From NCBI GenBank assembly GCA_041166745.1, contig JBEEGH010000003.1, forward strand, positions 186,001 to 250,000: a stretch of DNA of 64,000 nucleotides. The letters run 5' to 3'. Numbering within the stretch: position 1 is the stretch's first letter; the number at the start of each line of letters is the position of its first letter. The position numbers and the translations under genes are program-made. The stretch comes from DASUCS01 sp041166745. Its GTDB lineage: Bacteria > Actinomycetota > Acidimicrobiia > Acidimicrobiales > JACDCH01. Below are positions 1 to 10,487 of the stretch, piece by piece. A model generated the notes under the pieces. The model was not told the origin of the DNA. It made no database searches and worked only from the letters and a program-made list of their open reading frames with translations.

Positions 1-871
1 GTACGGACAACTGCGCCGGCGAGAGTCGTGCGGGCTCCTCCGTAGGATCCGCCCCGGCTTGTACGTCCACGCAGGCTTCCCTGACACCTGGCACCAACGC
101 CTCTGGCTCGAGGTGTTGGCCGCCGGCACGGGTGCGGCAGTTGCTGGTGGAGCAGCTATGGCGCTGCACGGGTTCCGGCGTTCGCGACCGGGGACGGTGG
201 AGGTGCTTCGACAAGAAGGCGGCAGTCATCGGCCCGTGACGGGATGTGTCCGTGAGACGTTCTGGTTGCCGCCTGAACACATTGTCGCGGTCGATGGCAT
301 ACCGGTCACGTCGGTAGCGCGAACGGTATTTGATCGAGCCGGACTGCCGTCACACGCCCTCGGTTTCCAGAACGAGGTGCTGCGAGCGAATCATGTGAAG
401 GAGATCACCTGGCTGGTGAACCACGCCATCCGCGATCACGGCATGCGAATGATCGACCTTGACCGCGTTCTGGCTACGACCGGTCGCCGGGGCAAGCCCG
501 GCACAGCAATCATTCGGGAGGTTGTCGCTGATCTCGGTCTGGACTACGCCCCCACCGTGACCGAGTTGGAGGAGTTGTTCCTTGCGGTCCTCGACTCGTA
601 CCGCGTCGAGCGCCCCGACGAACAGATCGACCTCGGCACGACCGAGCGGTGGGTGGGGCGAGTCGACTTTGTGTGGCGTGGGGCGCGCGTGATCGTCGAG
701 GTCGACGGACGCCAACACGCCGCGCCGCTCGACCGCCGTGCGGACCGGGCCCGCGACGGCGCGTTCGCTGGAGTGGGCTGGACCGTGATTCGGATCACCC
801 GTTGGCAACTCGTCAATGAGCCAGAAAAACACATCGCTCGGATCCGCGCAGAGCTCGCTGTCCTCGCCTGA
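1..871 (+). CDS. AbiEi-like N-terminal region with C-terminal DUF559/Vsr-like nuclease domain, 5' partial
   Basis: The reading frame is open from base 2, so the gene starts outside the window and about 289 residues are visible. The visible N-terminus (RRIRPGLYV) matches the turn that ends the winged-helix domain of AbiEi-type proteins. The C-terminal third has the pattern of DUF559 proteins: an EVDGRQH core, a spaced Asp-Arg-Ala-Arg-Asp, then GWTVIRIT, a Vsr/restriction-endonuclease-like fold. Such actinobacterial proteins are often annotated as type IV toxin-antitoxin AbiEi family or DUF559 proteins. No AbiEii-type toxin partner is adjacent on the visible side, so a working toxin-antitoxin pair cannot be claimed. 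Function beyond a probable DNA-interacting protein is unknown. Confidence 0.7.
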   Translation, partial: YGQLRRRESCGLLRRIRPGLYVHAGFPDTWHQRLWLEVLAAGTGAAVAGGAAMALHGFRRSRPGTVEVLRQEGGSHRPVTGCVRETFWLPPEHIVAVDGIPVTSVARTVFDRAGLPSHALGFQNEVLRANHVKEITWLVNHAIRDHGMRMIDLDRVLATTGRRGKPGTAIIREVVADLGLDYAPTVTELEELFLAVLDSYRVERPDEQIDLGTTERWVGRVDFVWRGARVIVEVDGRQHAAPLDRRADRARDGAFAGVGWTVIRITRWQLVNEPEKHIARIRAELAVLA

Positions 872-910
872 TCATCCCTGATCACCCCTGATCACCCCTG
901 ATCACCCCTG
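871..910. repeat. 10-bp tandem repeat, four units
   Basis: Four head-to-tail copies of ATCAYCCCTG begin at the stop codon of the preceding gene. The first copy has one substitution (ATCATCCCTG) and the other three are identical. The array runs directly into the longer dispersed repeat that starts at 903. Confidence 0.85.
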
Positions 911-959
911 TTCTCCCGGTCGTAGCCGCCGCTGAGCGGCGAATAAAACCGGACAAACG
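903..959. repeat. Dispersed ~57-bp intergenic repeat, copy A
   Basis: This stretch matches 6001-6056 with only a handful of differences. Shared blocks include CTGTTCT, CCGGT, CGCCGC and AGCGGCGAATAAAACCG followed by ACAAACG. The core is a perfect dyad, CGCCGCT-G-AGCGGCG, followed on the plus strand by AATAAAA. It lies between converging genes, 13 bp from the stop codon of the mutase gene. It could be a transcript-end structure or a small repetitive element. It has no U-tract on the correct side to be a standard intrinsic terminator. Confidence 0.8.
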
Positions 960-972
960 GAAACGCCGAGGG

Positions 973-3117
<2,145 letters not shown>

Positions 3118-3163
3118 GTCCGATTACGAAGGAGAGGCGCCCGTACGCGACGAACCACCACAG

Positions 3164-4573
3164 ATGCGAAGAGGGGTCGTAGGCATCGTCGTCTGCGCGC
3201 TCATGGCCGTGCCGGCGATCGCGCACGCCGGAGCCGGGAATCCACCCTGCCCGCCCGGCGCGGAGCCGAATCCGAGTGGGCTGATCTGTGTGGAGCTCGA
3301 CAAGACCACCACCGGCGTCGACGCGCAGACGCAACGCGCTCAGACCGAGGCGGCCGTCGCCGCACAAGAGTCGGGTTGGCTCGGCCACGCACTCGAGTTG
3401 CAGCACCGTCTTGGCGACGCGTTGCCGCTACGTGATGCGATGTGGGTAGGCACGCACAACTCGTTCAACACGGTGGCGAACAACCCACCGTCCTTGTCCA
3501 ACAACGACAGCAATCAGCACGTGTCGCTCGTCGACCAGCTTCGCCTCGGCGTTCGCGGGATCGAGATCGACATCCATTGGATGCCGAGCGTCTGGGCCAA
3601 CGGCGCCAACGCCGTCGTCGTGTGCCACGGCCGCCCCGAGTCACAGCTCAACGCCGGCTGCACCGACGAGCGTCTGCTGCCAGCAGAGCTCGAGCCGATC
3701 GGTGATTGGTTGCGCCAGCCCGCGCACCGCAGCGACGTCGTCCTCGTGTACGTGGAGGACGACCTGGAATCAGCGGCCGGCTTCGAGGCCGCGGCGAACG
3801 CGATCGACGACACCATCGGCGATCTCGTCTACAAGCCGCCGGCCGGATCGGGTTGCCCGTTGCTCCCATTGGCGCTGCATCGCGCCGACGTGCTCGCCGC
3901 AGGCAAGCAGGTCGTGGTCATGAGTGGTTGCGGCCCCGCGGGCACCGCCGCCTGGCAGTCGACGGTGTTCGACGACTCGCTCAGGTCCGAGGAAGGCAAT
4001 CCAGACTTCGCCGGGTATCCGGCGTGCACGACACCATCGGTCGCCACGGCCGACTACGGCACGAAGCTCGTACGTTTCTTCGAAGATTCGACGTTCCTTT
4101 CCACCGCGGTCGCTCAGGGCGACCCCGGCCATCGCATGACGGTCGATGGCGTCCGCGACATGGTGCGCTGCGGCGTCAACTTGTTCGGCCTCGATCAAGT
4201 GGATCCGTCCGACCCGCGCCTCGAAGCGATGGTGTGGAGCTGGGCGGCGAACGAACCGTCTACCTCCGGGCGGGGAACCTGCGCGTTCTCCGGCGCCGAC
4301 GGACGGTTCCATGTCGGCGGATGCAAAGGTGCACGGATGCAGTTCGCGTGCGTCGATCGGTCCACGGGCCAGTGGTTCGTGACGCAGCGGTCCGGTACGC
4401 CGCACGACGGTTTCAGGGCGTGTCATCAGGAGCACCCTGGTTCCGTGTTCGCTGTTCCCGGCAGTGGCAACCACGCCCAGCGTCTCGTGGAGGCGAAGGC
4501 AGCCGCCGGTGCAACCAACGTGTGGATGGCCTACGCCGCGATCGATGGTGTCTGGAAGGGCGTCGCCCGGTAG
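3164..4573 (+). CDS. Secreted PI-PLC-like phosphodiesterase
   Basis: This is a 469-residue protein with an N-terminal signal peptide (MRRGVVGIVVCALMAVPAIA, then cleavage near HAGAG). The N-terminal half looks like a phosphatidylinositol-specific phospholipase C X-domain: WVGTHNSFN near the first catalytic His, DQLRLGVRGIEIDIHW, and VVVCHGR for the second His. The C-terminal part (about 350-469) is rich in Trp and Cys (GRGTCAFSG, QFACVDRSTGQWF) and may be a small binding domain. The start is set by the signal peptide; an in-frame ATG at 3116 would add 16 charged residues. Substrate is unknown; lipid phosphodiester cleavage outside the cell is inferred from the fold. Confidence 0.8.
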   Translation: MRRGVVGIVVCALMAVPAIAHAGAGNPPCPPGAEPNPSGLICVELDKTTTGVDAQTQRAQTEAAVAAQESGWLGHALELQHRLGDALPLRDAMWVGTHNSFNTVANNPPSLSNNDSNQHVSLVDQLRLGVRGIEIDIHWMPSVWANGANAVVVCHGRPESQLNAGCTDERLLPAELEPIGDWLRQPAHRSDVVLVYVEDDLESAAGFEAAANAIDDTIGDLVYKPPAGSGCPLLPLALHRADVLAAGKQVVVMSGCGPAGTAAWQSTVFDDSLRSEEGNPDFAGYPACTTPSVATADYGTKLVRFFEDSTFLSTAVAQGDPGHRMTVDGVRDMVRCGVNLFGLDQVDPSDPRLEAMVWSWAANEPSTSGRGTCAFSGADGRFHVGGCKGARMQFACVDRSTGQWFVTQRSGTPHDGFRACHQEHPGSVFAVPGSGNHAQRLVEAKAAAGATNVWMAYAAIDGVWKGVAR

Positions 4574-4595
4574 TGCCCTAAGTAGCCTGGGCGCA

Positions 4596-5960
4596 ATGCC
4601 CATGCGATTCGTGATCCTCGGCGGCGGTCCCGCCGGAAACACCGCCGCCACGCATGCCGCTCGACTTGGAGCCGACGTCACGATCGTCGAGCGCGATGTC
4701 GTCGGCGGCGCGGCCCACCTGTGGGACTGCATCCCGTCGAAGGCGATGATCGCAACGGGCGGCGCGATGTCGTTCAATCAGCGCATTGCGGGCATGGGCC
4801 TCACCGAATCGGCGTCGCACATCGACCTCGACCTCGTGAAGCATCGCATCGGCGAGATCACCGAGAAGCTGCAACACGGCATCGTCGAGCTGCTCGCCAG
4901 CCAAGGCGTGCGCATGCTGCACGGCACCGGGCGGCTGATCGGCCCGAACGAGGTCGAGGTGGAAACCGCTGACGGAATCGAAACGCTCGACGCCGACGCG
5001 ATCTTGATCTCGACCGGCTCTCGTCCCCGCGTCCCCGACTGGGCCGTCGTCGATCACCAGCGTGTGCTCACAACGCGCGACGCGTATCCACCGCCCGAGC
5101 TTCCGTCGCATCTCGTCGTGATCGGTTCTGGCGTGACCGGCGTGGAGTTCGTGCACATGTTCTCGTCGTTCGGCTCGGACGTGACGCTCGTGGTGAGCCG
5201 GCAGCAGGTGTTGCCGTCGAAGGACGCTGAGGTCGCGGCCGCATTGGAGGACGAGTTCCTGCGCCGTGGGGTGCGCCTACTCAAGGGCGCCCGGGCGACC
5301 GAGATCACCCGAGCCGACGACGGTGGCGTCGTGGTGCAATGCGACGACGGCCGACACGCCGCCGGATCGCACGCGCTGCTCGCGGTCGGATCGATCCCGA
5401 ACTCCGAGGCACTCGGACTCGACGCTGCCGCGGTCGAGGTCGACGAGTCGGGCTACATCCCGATCAACCACCACTGTCAGTCGAACGTGCCGCACATCTA
5501 CGCGGCTGGCGACGTGTCGGGAAAGCTGCCGCTGTCGTCGGTCGCCGCCATGCAGGGACGCAAGATCGCCGAGCATGTCATGGGACTGCACACCCGCGAG
5601 CACCGTCATCTGGACTACGACAAGGCCGCCTCGGCGATCTTCACCGAGCCCGAGATCGCGGACGTGGGCCTGGCCGAAGCCGATGCGTTCGCCGCAGGCC
5701 GCAAGGTGCGCACGACCAAGGTGCCGTTCTCGGCGTCGGCGAAGGCGCTGATCAACAACGACCCGCGCGGGTTCGTGAAGATCGTGAGCGATCCGGCCAC
5801 GGGCGTCGTCCTCGGCGGATCGATCGTCGGCCGGCACGCCGCCGAGCTGATCTCGGTGATCGCCCTGGCCGTCACCGCGGGCCTGCGGGTCACTGACATC
5901 GTCGAGTCGCTCCTCGTCCACCCCGCCCTCGCCGAAGCGCTGGCCGACGCCGCCGAATAG
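4596..5960 (+). CDS. lpdA: LpdA-type NAD(P)H flavoprotein dehydrogenase lacking the redox disulfide
   Basis: The 454-residue protein has the layout of the pyridine nucleotide-disulfide oxidoreductase family: FAD Rossmann motif (ILGGGPAGNTAA), central NAD(P) motif (VIGSGVTGVEFVH), ATG-type motif (IYAAGDVSG) and a C-terminal dimerisation domain with a His near the end (LLVHPALAE). The active-site segment reads VVGGAAHLWDCIPSK, so the first of the two redox cysteines is Ala and only Cys45 remains. This resembles mycobacterial LpdA (Rv3303c), a NAD(P)H:quinone reductase, rather than true lipoamide dehydrogenase. The ATG at 4596 gives a standard N-terminus; an ATG two codons later is equally possible. 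Confidence 0.88.
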   Translation: MPMRFVILGGGPAGNTAATHAARLGADVTIVERDVVGGAAHLWDCIPSKAMIATGGAMSFNQRIAGMGLTESASHIDLDLVKHRIGEITEKLQHGIVELLASQGVRMLHGTGRLIGPNEVEVETADGIETLDADAILISTGSRPRVPDWAVVDHQRVLTTRDAYPPPELPSHLVVIGSGVTGVEFVHMFSSFGSDVTLVVSRQQVLPSKDAEVAAALEDEFLRRGVRLLKGARATEITRADDGGVVVQCDDGRHAAGSHALLAVGSIPNSEALGLDAAAVEVDESGYIPINHHCQSNVPHIYAAGDVSGKLPLSSVAAMQGRKIAEHVMGLHTREHRHLDYDKAASAIFTEPEIADVGLAEADAFAAGRKVRTTKVPFSASAKALINNDPRGFVKIVSDPATGVVLGGSIVGRHAAELISVIALAVTAGLRVTDIVESLLVHPALAEALADAAE

Positions 5961-5974
5961 CGCGGCCGCCGCCA

Positions 5975-6012
5975 CCGGCCCCGCCCCGTTCTGCCGGCCC
6001 CACCCTGTTCTG
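5975..6012. repeat. 19-bp tandem duplication next to repeat copy B
   Basis: Two adjacent 19-bp units (5975-5993 and 5994-6012) share 17 of 19 bases, both ending in GTTCTG. The second unit forms the left end of the dispersed repeat at 6001-6056, so this looks like local duplication of the repeat's edge. Confidence 0.75.
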
Positions 6013-6056
6013 CCGGTAGTAATCGCCGCGTAGCGGCGAATAAAACCGCACAAACG
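6001..6056. repeat. Dispersed ~57-bp intergenic repeat, copy B
   Basis: Second copy of the element at 903-959, in the same orientation relative to its neighbours: between a plus-strand gene end and a minus-strand gene end, 11 bp from the carboxylase stop codon. The core dyad is CGCCGC-GTA-GCGGCG followed by AATAAAACCG. Changes in the stem region relative to copy A (TG/GT at its centre) keep the stem pairable. Confidence 0.8.
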
Positions 6057-6067
6057 TCAGTCCGGGG

Positions 6068-7849
6068 TTACTCGATCACGATGACGATGTCGCCGGTGCC
6101 GACGGATTGGCCGGGGGCCACCTTGACCTCGGTCACGGTGCCGGCCTTGTCGGCGTTGATGTTGTTCTCCATCTTCATCGCCTCGAGCACGCAGAGGGCC
6201 TGACCGGCTTCGACGGTGTCGCCCACGGCGACCAGCACCTTCACGATCGTGCCCTGCATCGGCACCGCGATCTTGCCGCTCCCCGCCGCGACCGCCGCGG
6301 CCGCGCCCGCCGAACGGCGAGGACGGGCGGCCGGCGCGCCGCCACCGCTTCCCCCCGTCGCGACCATCGTGCCGACGTCGGGGACCCACACCGCCACGGA
6401 GTACTTGCGGCCGTTCACCTCGACATCGACGTCGCGCCGCACCTTCGGCTCGTCGCCTTCGGCGCCCACCGACGGCGCTGCGACGTCGCTCGTGACATCG
6501 GACAAGTCGAGCGTGTCCTCCACCCACTTCGTGGAGTGGGTCGCGGCGACGAAGTCCGGGTGCGAGAGGATCGCGATGTCGGCTGGCTTGGTGGTGGCGA
6601 TGCCCTCGATCTCGAGCTCGCCGAGGGCGCGCAGCATGCGGGCGATGGCGACGTCGCGATCGCGACCCCACACCACGAGCTTGCCGACGAGGTTGTCGTA
6701 GTACTGGCTCACTTCATCGCCCGCTTCGAATCCGCCGTCCCAGCGCACGCCGAATCCCTGCGGCACGCGCAGCTTCGTGATCGGCCCGGGTGACGGGAGG
6801 AACCGACCACCCGCGGGGTTCTCGGCGTTGATGCGCACCTCGATCGCGTGCCCGCGCGTTCCGGCGAGCACCGACTCTTGCGTGAACGACAACGGCTCTC
6901 CTGCCGCCACTCGCAACTGCTCGGCCACCAGGTCGAGTCCGGTAACGAGCTCGGTCACGGGGTGCTCGACCTGAAGGCGGGTGTTCATCTCGAGAAAGAA
7001 GAACTCGCCGTCCTGGAAAAGGAACTCCACCGTGCCGGCGTTCACGTAGCCGCACGCGGCTGCCACCTTCACCGCAGCCGCGCCCATCGCCTGGCGCACG
7101 TCGTCGGGAAACGCGGGGGCGGGGCTCTCTTCGATCAACTTCTGATGCCGGCGCTGCGCGGAGCAGTCGCGCTCGCCGAGCCACACGTAGTTGCCGTGCG
7201 TGTCGCCGAACACCTGCATCTCGACGTGTCGGGGCCACGTGAGATAGCGCTCGACGTAACACTCGCCGCGGCCGAAACCCTTGAGCGCCTCCGACTGGGC
7301 CGATTCCAACGCCGCGGCGGCGTCGTCGGCCGACTGCACGACGCGCATGCCGCGCCCGCCGCCACCGAACGCGGCCTTGATGGCCACCGGCCACCCGTTC
7401 GACTCGCCGAAGGCGATCACTTCGTCGGCCGATGTGAGGAACTCCGTGGTGCCCGGCACGCCCGCGACACCAGCAGCCTCGGCCGCTCGGCGCGACGACA
7501 CCTTGTCGCCCATCACGTCTATCGCCTCGGGGGGCGGACCGATGAACGTCACGCCCTTCTCGCCGATCACTCGAGCGAAGTCGGTGTTCTCCGAGAAGAA
7601 CCCGTATCCGGGGTGCACCGCCTCCGCGCCCGACCGCTCGATGATCTCGAGGATCTTCTCGGTGTTGAGATAGCTCTCGGCCGCGGTCTGCCCGCCGAGG
7701 GCGTAGGCCTCATCGGCGAGTCGTACGTGCAGGGAATCTCGGTCGAGCTCGGAGTACACCGCAACGGAGGTGATTCCGAGCTCGCGGCAGGCCCGGATCA
7801 CGCGCACGGCGATCTCGGCCCGGTTGGCGATCAGGACCTTGGCGAACAC
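6068..7849 (-). CDS. accA: Acetyl/propionyl-CoA carboxylase alpha chain (biotin carboxylase plus BCCP)
   Basis: The 593-residue protein carboxylates its own biotin using ATP and bicarbonate, supplying an acyl-CoA carboxyltransferase. The biotin carboxylase domain fills residues 1-450: KVLIANRAEIAVRV at the N-terminus, the ATP-grasp glycine loop (FGGGGRGM) and the FLEMNTRLQVEHPVTE catalytic segment. The last 75 residues form a biotin carboxyl carrier domain with EAMKMEN, placing the biotinyl Lys near 559. The GTG at 7849 is chosen because it begins the conserved VFAKVLIANR sequence; upstream residues in this frame have no family resemblance. The gene is divergent from birA, whose product should attach its biotin. 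No carboxyltransferase beta chain is in the window. Confidence 0.95.
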   Translation of the reverse strand: MFAKVLIANRAEIAVRVIRACRELGITSVAVYSELDRDSLHVRLADEAYALGGQTAAESYLNTEKILEIIERSGAEAVHPGYGFFSENTDFARVIGEKGVTFIGPPPEAIDVMGDKVSSRRAAEAAGVAGVPGTTEFLTSADEVIAFGESNGWPVAIKAAFGGGGRGMRVVQSADDAAAALESAQSEALKGFGRGECYVERYLTWPRHVEMQVFGDTHGNYVWLGERDCSAQRRHQKLIEESPAPAFPDDVRQAMGAAAVKVAAACGYVNAGTVEFLFQDGEFFFLEMNTRLQVEHPVTELVTGLDLVAEQLRVAAGEPLSFTQESVLAGTRGHAIEVRINAENPAGGRFLPSPGPITKLRVPQGFGVRWDGGFEAGDEVSQYYDNLVGKLVVWGRDRDVAIARMLRALGELEIEGIATTKPADIAILSHPDFVAATHSTKWVEDTLDLSDVTSDVAAPSVGAEGDEPKVRRDVDVEVNGRKYSVAVWVPDVGTMVATGGSGGGAPAARPRRSAGAAAAVAAGSGKIAVPMQGTIVKVLVAVGDTVEAGQALCVLEAMKMENNINADKAGTVTEVKVAPGQSVGTGDIVIVIE

Positions 7850-7894
7850 GGCCGTATGTTTACTGCCGTGTCGGGCGAGGTCGCGAAAAGGGCG

Positions 7895-8650
7895 ATGGCC
7901 AACACCCGCTTCGCCGACGTCCGCTGGGTGGACGAGACCGGGTCGACCAACGCCGATCTGCTGTCTCTGGCTCGCGACGGTGCTGCCGAGGGGATCGTCC
8001 TCGTCGCCGATCACCAGACCGCGGGCCGCGGCCGTGCGGGGCGGTCGTGGGTGGCGCCAGCGGGCGCCTCACTGCTGCTCTCGGTACTCCTGCGGCCACC
8101 GGCACGAGTCGCGGGACTGAGCTCGATGGCCATCGGGCTCGCCGCGGCAGACGCCGTCGACGTCGTCGCCGGTTTCCGTCCGAGGTTGAAGTGGCCCAAC
8201 GACCTCGTGTGGCCCGGAGATGGATCGGCCGTCGATCGCAAGCTCGCCGGCATCCTCGCCGAAGCGCATTGGCCATCAGAGCACGAGGTCGCGGTGGTCG
8301 TCGGCATCGGCGTGAATGTGAACTGGCCCGCCACCCTGCCTGACGAGCTGGAAGACATCGCGATCGCGATCAACCACGTGGCCGGTCGCGATGTCGACCG
8401 CGAGGACGTATTGGTGCGCCTGCTGCAGCGTCTCGACCACCGTTACGACGAATTGCTCGGCGGTGGCATCGTCGACGCGTGGCGCGCGAGCTCAGCGACG
8501 CTCGGACGACGAGTGCGCGTCGATCTCGGGACGGAGATCATCGAGGGCGTCGCCCACGATGTCACTGACGATGGTCACCTGATCGTCGGCAATCGCACAA
8601 TCGCGGTCGGCGACGTCGTGCACCTACGGATCGAGGGTCCGAGCCAGTAA
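7895..8650 (+). CDS. birA: Biotin--[biotin carboxyl carrier protein] ligase
   Basis: This 251-residue monofunctional ligase activates biotin as biotinyl-AMP and transfers it to the carrier Lys. Visible motifs are DETGSTN, the biotinyl-AMP loop GRGRAGR, the KWPNDL segment, and RKLAGILAE. There is no N-terminal helix-turn-helix, so it is not an E. coli-type repressor. The ATG at 7895 sits just after AAAAGGGCG and gives the usual compact start; an in-frame ATG at 7856 would add 13 residues and leave only 6 bp to the divergent carboxylase start. The 3' end overlaps the convergent pabC gene by 27 bp. Confidence 0.92.
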   Translation: MANTRFADVRWVDETGSTNADLLSLARDGAAEGIVLVADHQTAGRGRAGRSWVAPAGASLLLSVLLRPPARVAGLSSMAIGLAAADAVDVVAGFRPRLKWPNDLVWPGDGSAVDRKLAGILAEAHWPSEHEVAVVVGIGVNVNWPATLPDELEDIAIAINHVAGRDVDREDVLVRLLQRLDHRYDELLGGGIVDAWRASSATLGRRVRVDLGTEIIEGVAHDVTDDGHLIVGNRTIAVGDVVHLRIEGPSQ

Positions 8651-9448
8651 CGCAGCGAACTTCTCGCCGGCACCCGCAGTCAGCGCACCGCCGGAACGCG
8701 ACAACGCTCGACCGTCGATCGACGCGATCGGCTGCACGTCGCGTGTGCTCGACGTGAGGAACGCCTCCTCGACATTTGCGAACGCGGCCATCGAGACGTC
8801 GTCCTCCTCGATCGCGGGCTCGATCTCGAGCAACAGCTCGCGGGTGACGCCCGCGAGGCAGCCGGCGGACAGCGGGGGAGTCACCAGTCGACCGTCGATC
8901 ACCACGAACACATTGGTGCCGGTGCCTTCGCACAAGTTGTCCTGTGTGTTCGCGAACATCGCTTCGTCACCCCCGCGCGCCTCCGCATACGAGAATGCGA
9001 TCACGTTGTCGGCATACGAAGTGGTCTTCAGGCCAGCGAGCACCCCTCGTTCGTTTCGTGGCCATGGCACGGTCACCACGTTCGCCGACGACGGCCACAC
9101 GGTCGCAGGCCCGCATTGCACGAGCACGGTTGGCGGTCCCTTGCCGCGGGACGTGCCCGCCGGCCCGGTCCCGCCCGTCACCGTGATCCGAACGCGGCCG
9201 ACCTCCGGACCGTTCGCGGCCACCGTGGACTCGATGGCGTCACGCAACTCGTCGTGCGTCGGCACGCTCAGGCCCAACCCCGACGCCGTGCGTCCGAGGC
9301 GCGCGAGATGACGGCCGATCGCGAAGGCGACCCCGTCGACGACCTTCATCGTTTCGAAGAGGCCATCGCCAACCGTGAGCCCGTGATCGCTCACGGGCAA
9401 GACCGCATCCTCCTCGGACACGAGTGAACCGTTGACGTAGATCTTCAC
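8624..9448 (-). CDS. pabC: Class IV aminotransferase, probable 4-amino-4-deoxychorismate lyase
   Basis: The 274-residue PLP enzyme has the class IV fold: HGLTVGDGLFETMKV near the N-terminus, the PLP Lys in AGLKTTSYADNV, and the cofactor-binding EGTGTNVF. It follows pabB with a 4-bp GTGA overlap, which makes aminodeoxychorismate lyase (p-aminobenzoate and pyruvate formation) the likely role. A branched-chain or D-amino-acid aminotransferase cannot be excluded from sequence alone. The GTG at 9448 is chosen because it begins the standard KIYVNGSLV strand and matches the overlap. Confidence 0.85.
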   Translation of the reverse strand: MKIYVNGSLVSEEDAVLPVSDHGLTVGDGLFETMKVVDGVAFAIGRHLARLGRTASGLGLSVPTHDELRDAIESTVAANGPEVGRVRITVTGGTGPAGTSRGKGPPTVLVQCGPATVWPSSANVVTVPWPRNERGVLAGLKTTSYADNVIAFSYAEARGGDEAMFANTQDNLCEGTGTNVFVVIDGRLVTPPLSAGCLAGVTRELLLEIEPAIEEDDVSMAAFANVEEAFLTSSTRDVQPIASIDGRALSRSGGALTAGAGEKFAALLARTLDP

Positions 9449-10470
9449 GAGAGCGCGCCAACCGGTTGCCCACTCGCCACGCGCAGCAGACGCCGCGCCT
9501 TGAGCTCGGTCTCCTCCCACTCGCCGTCGGGCGTGGAGTCCCACGTGATCGCCCCGCCGGTTCCGAAATGGATCCTTCCGTCGTCGAACCAGAACGTGCG
9601 GATGGCAACATTGAGTTCTCCGCGACGATTGTCCGCGTCGACCCATCCGACGGCTCCGCAGTACACGCCCCGCTCGACGGGTTCCAACCGCCGCAGATGA
9701 TCGATGGCCGCCAGCTTGGGCGCTCCGGTGACCGAACCAGGGGGAAACGTCGCGGTGATCACGTCGGCCCAGCCGACATCGCGCCGCAGGCGCCCCTCAA
9801 CCGTCGAGACGAGATGGCACAACCCGGGGTGCGACTCCACCGACCACAGCGCAGGCACCTGCACGGTTCCGAATTCGCACACGCGCCCGAAGTCGTTGCG
9901 CACGAGATCGACGATCATCACGTTCTCGGCTCGATCCTTCGCGGTGAAGCCGTCGCGCGTCGACGCCGTGCCCTTGATGGGTGAGCTGGTGACCAGGTCG
10001 CCGTCCCGTCGGAGGAAGAGCTCTGGCGAAGCCGACGCGACGTGGATGCCCTGATTCGGTAGTCGCACGACCGCGGAGTACGGCGCAGGGTTGAGGTCGG
10101 CGAGGGCGGCGCCGAGCGCCGCAACGTCCGCCGAGCGCGGAAGTGGTGCGGACAAGCGACGCGTGAGGTTGACCTGGTACACGTCTCCGGCGGCGATGGC
10201 CGCACGAATCGCGGTCACGCCGGCACTGAAGGACGAGCGATCCAGGCTCGACGACCACGCTTCCAACGGCGGACCGACCCACGGCGCTCCGGGCCAGGGC
10301 ACCGCCGGCCGGACACGGGCGAAACGGGCGCAAACGGCCGGTCCGTCGAAGGGGAGCACCACCGCCCAGGTGCCTCGACCGTCGAGGGCGGTCAGATCAG
10401 ACGTCGTGTCGATCACGTCGGTGAAGAGCCGCCCGTCGAGCACAGCGAGGGCCGGCATGGTCACGGCCAC
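9445..10470 (-). CDS. pabB: Aminodeoxychorismate synthase component I
   Basis: The 341-residue chorismate-binding enzyme aminates chorismate to 4-amino-4-deoxychorismate for folate synthesis. The decisive motif is SPIKGT around residue 163-168: PIKGT with Lys166 marks PabB, whereas anthranilate synthase TrpE has PIAGT. Other family segments are GDVYQVNLT, DLVRNDFGRV, FPPGSVTGAPK and GGAITWDS. The protein is about 100 residues shorter than E. coli PabB because the N-terminal half is reduced, which is common in actinobacteria. No pabA glutamine amidotransferase is adjacent. The gene leads a two-gene operon with pabC. Confidence 0.9.
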   Translation of the reverse strand: MAVTMPALAVLDGRLFTDVIDTTSDLTALDGRGTWAVVLPFDGPAVCARFARVRPAVPWPGAPWVGPPLEAWSSSLDRSSFSAGVTAIRAAIAAGDVYQVNLTRRLSAPLPRSADVAALGAALADLNPAPYSAVVRLPNQGIHVASASPELFLRRDGDLVTSSPIKGTASTRDGFTAKDRAENVMIVDLVRNDFGRVCEFGTVQVPALWSVESHPGLCHLVSTVEGRLRRDVGWADVITATFPPGSVTGAPKLAAIDHLRRLEPVERGVYCGAVGWVDADNRRGELNVAIRTFWFDDGRIHFGTGGAITWDSTPDGEWEETELKARRLLRVASGQPVGALS

Positions 10471-10487
10471 ACCCTACGATCGGGTTC

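Noticed and set aside
1..871. AbiE-type abortive infection or toxin-antitoxin system
   Set aside because: Only the AbiEi/DUF559-like protein is visible; no AbiEii-like nucleotidyltransferase toxin follows it, so a defence system cannot be claimed.
6848..7894. N-terminal extension of the birA frame
   Set aside because: The frame stays open upstream but runs antisense to the biotin carboxylase gene; ligase similarity begins only near 7895.
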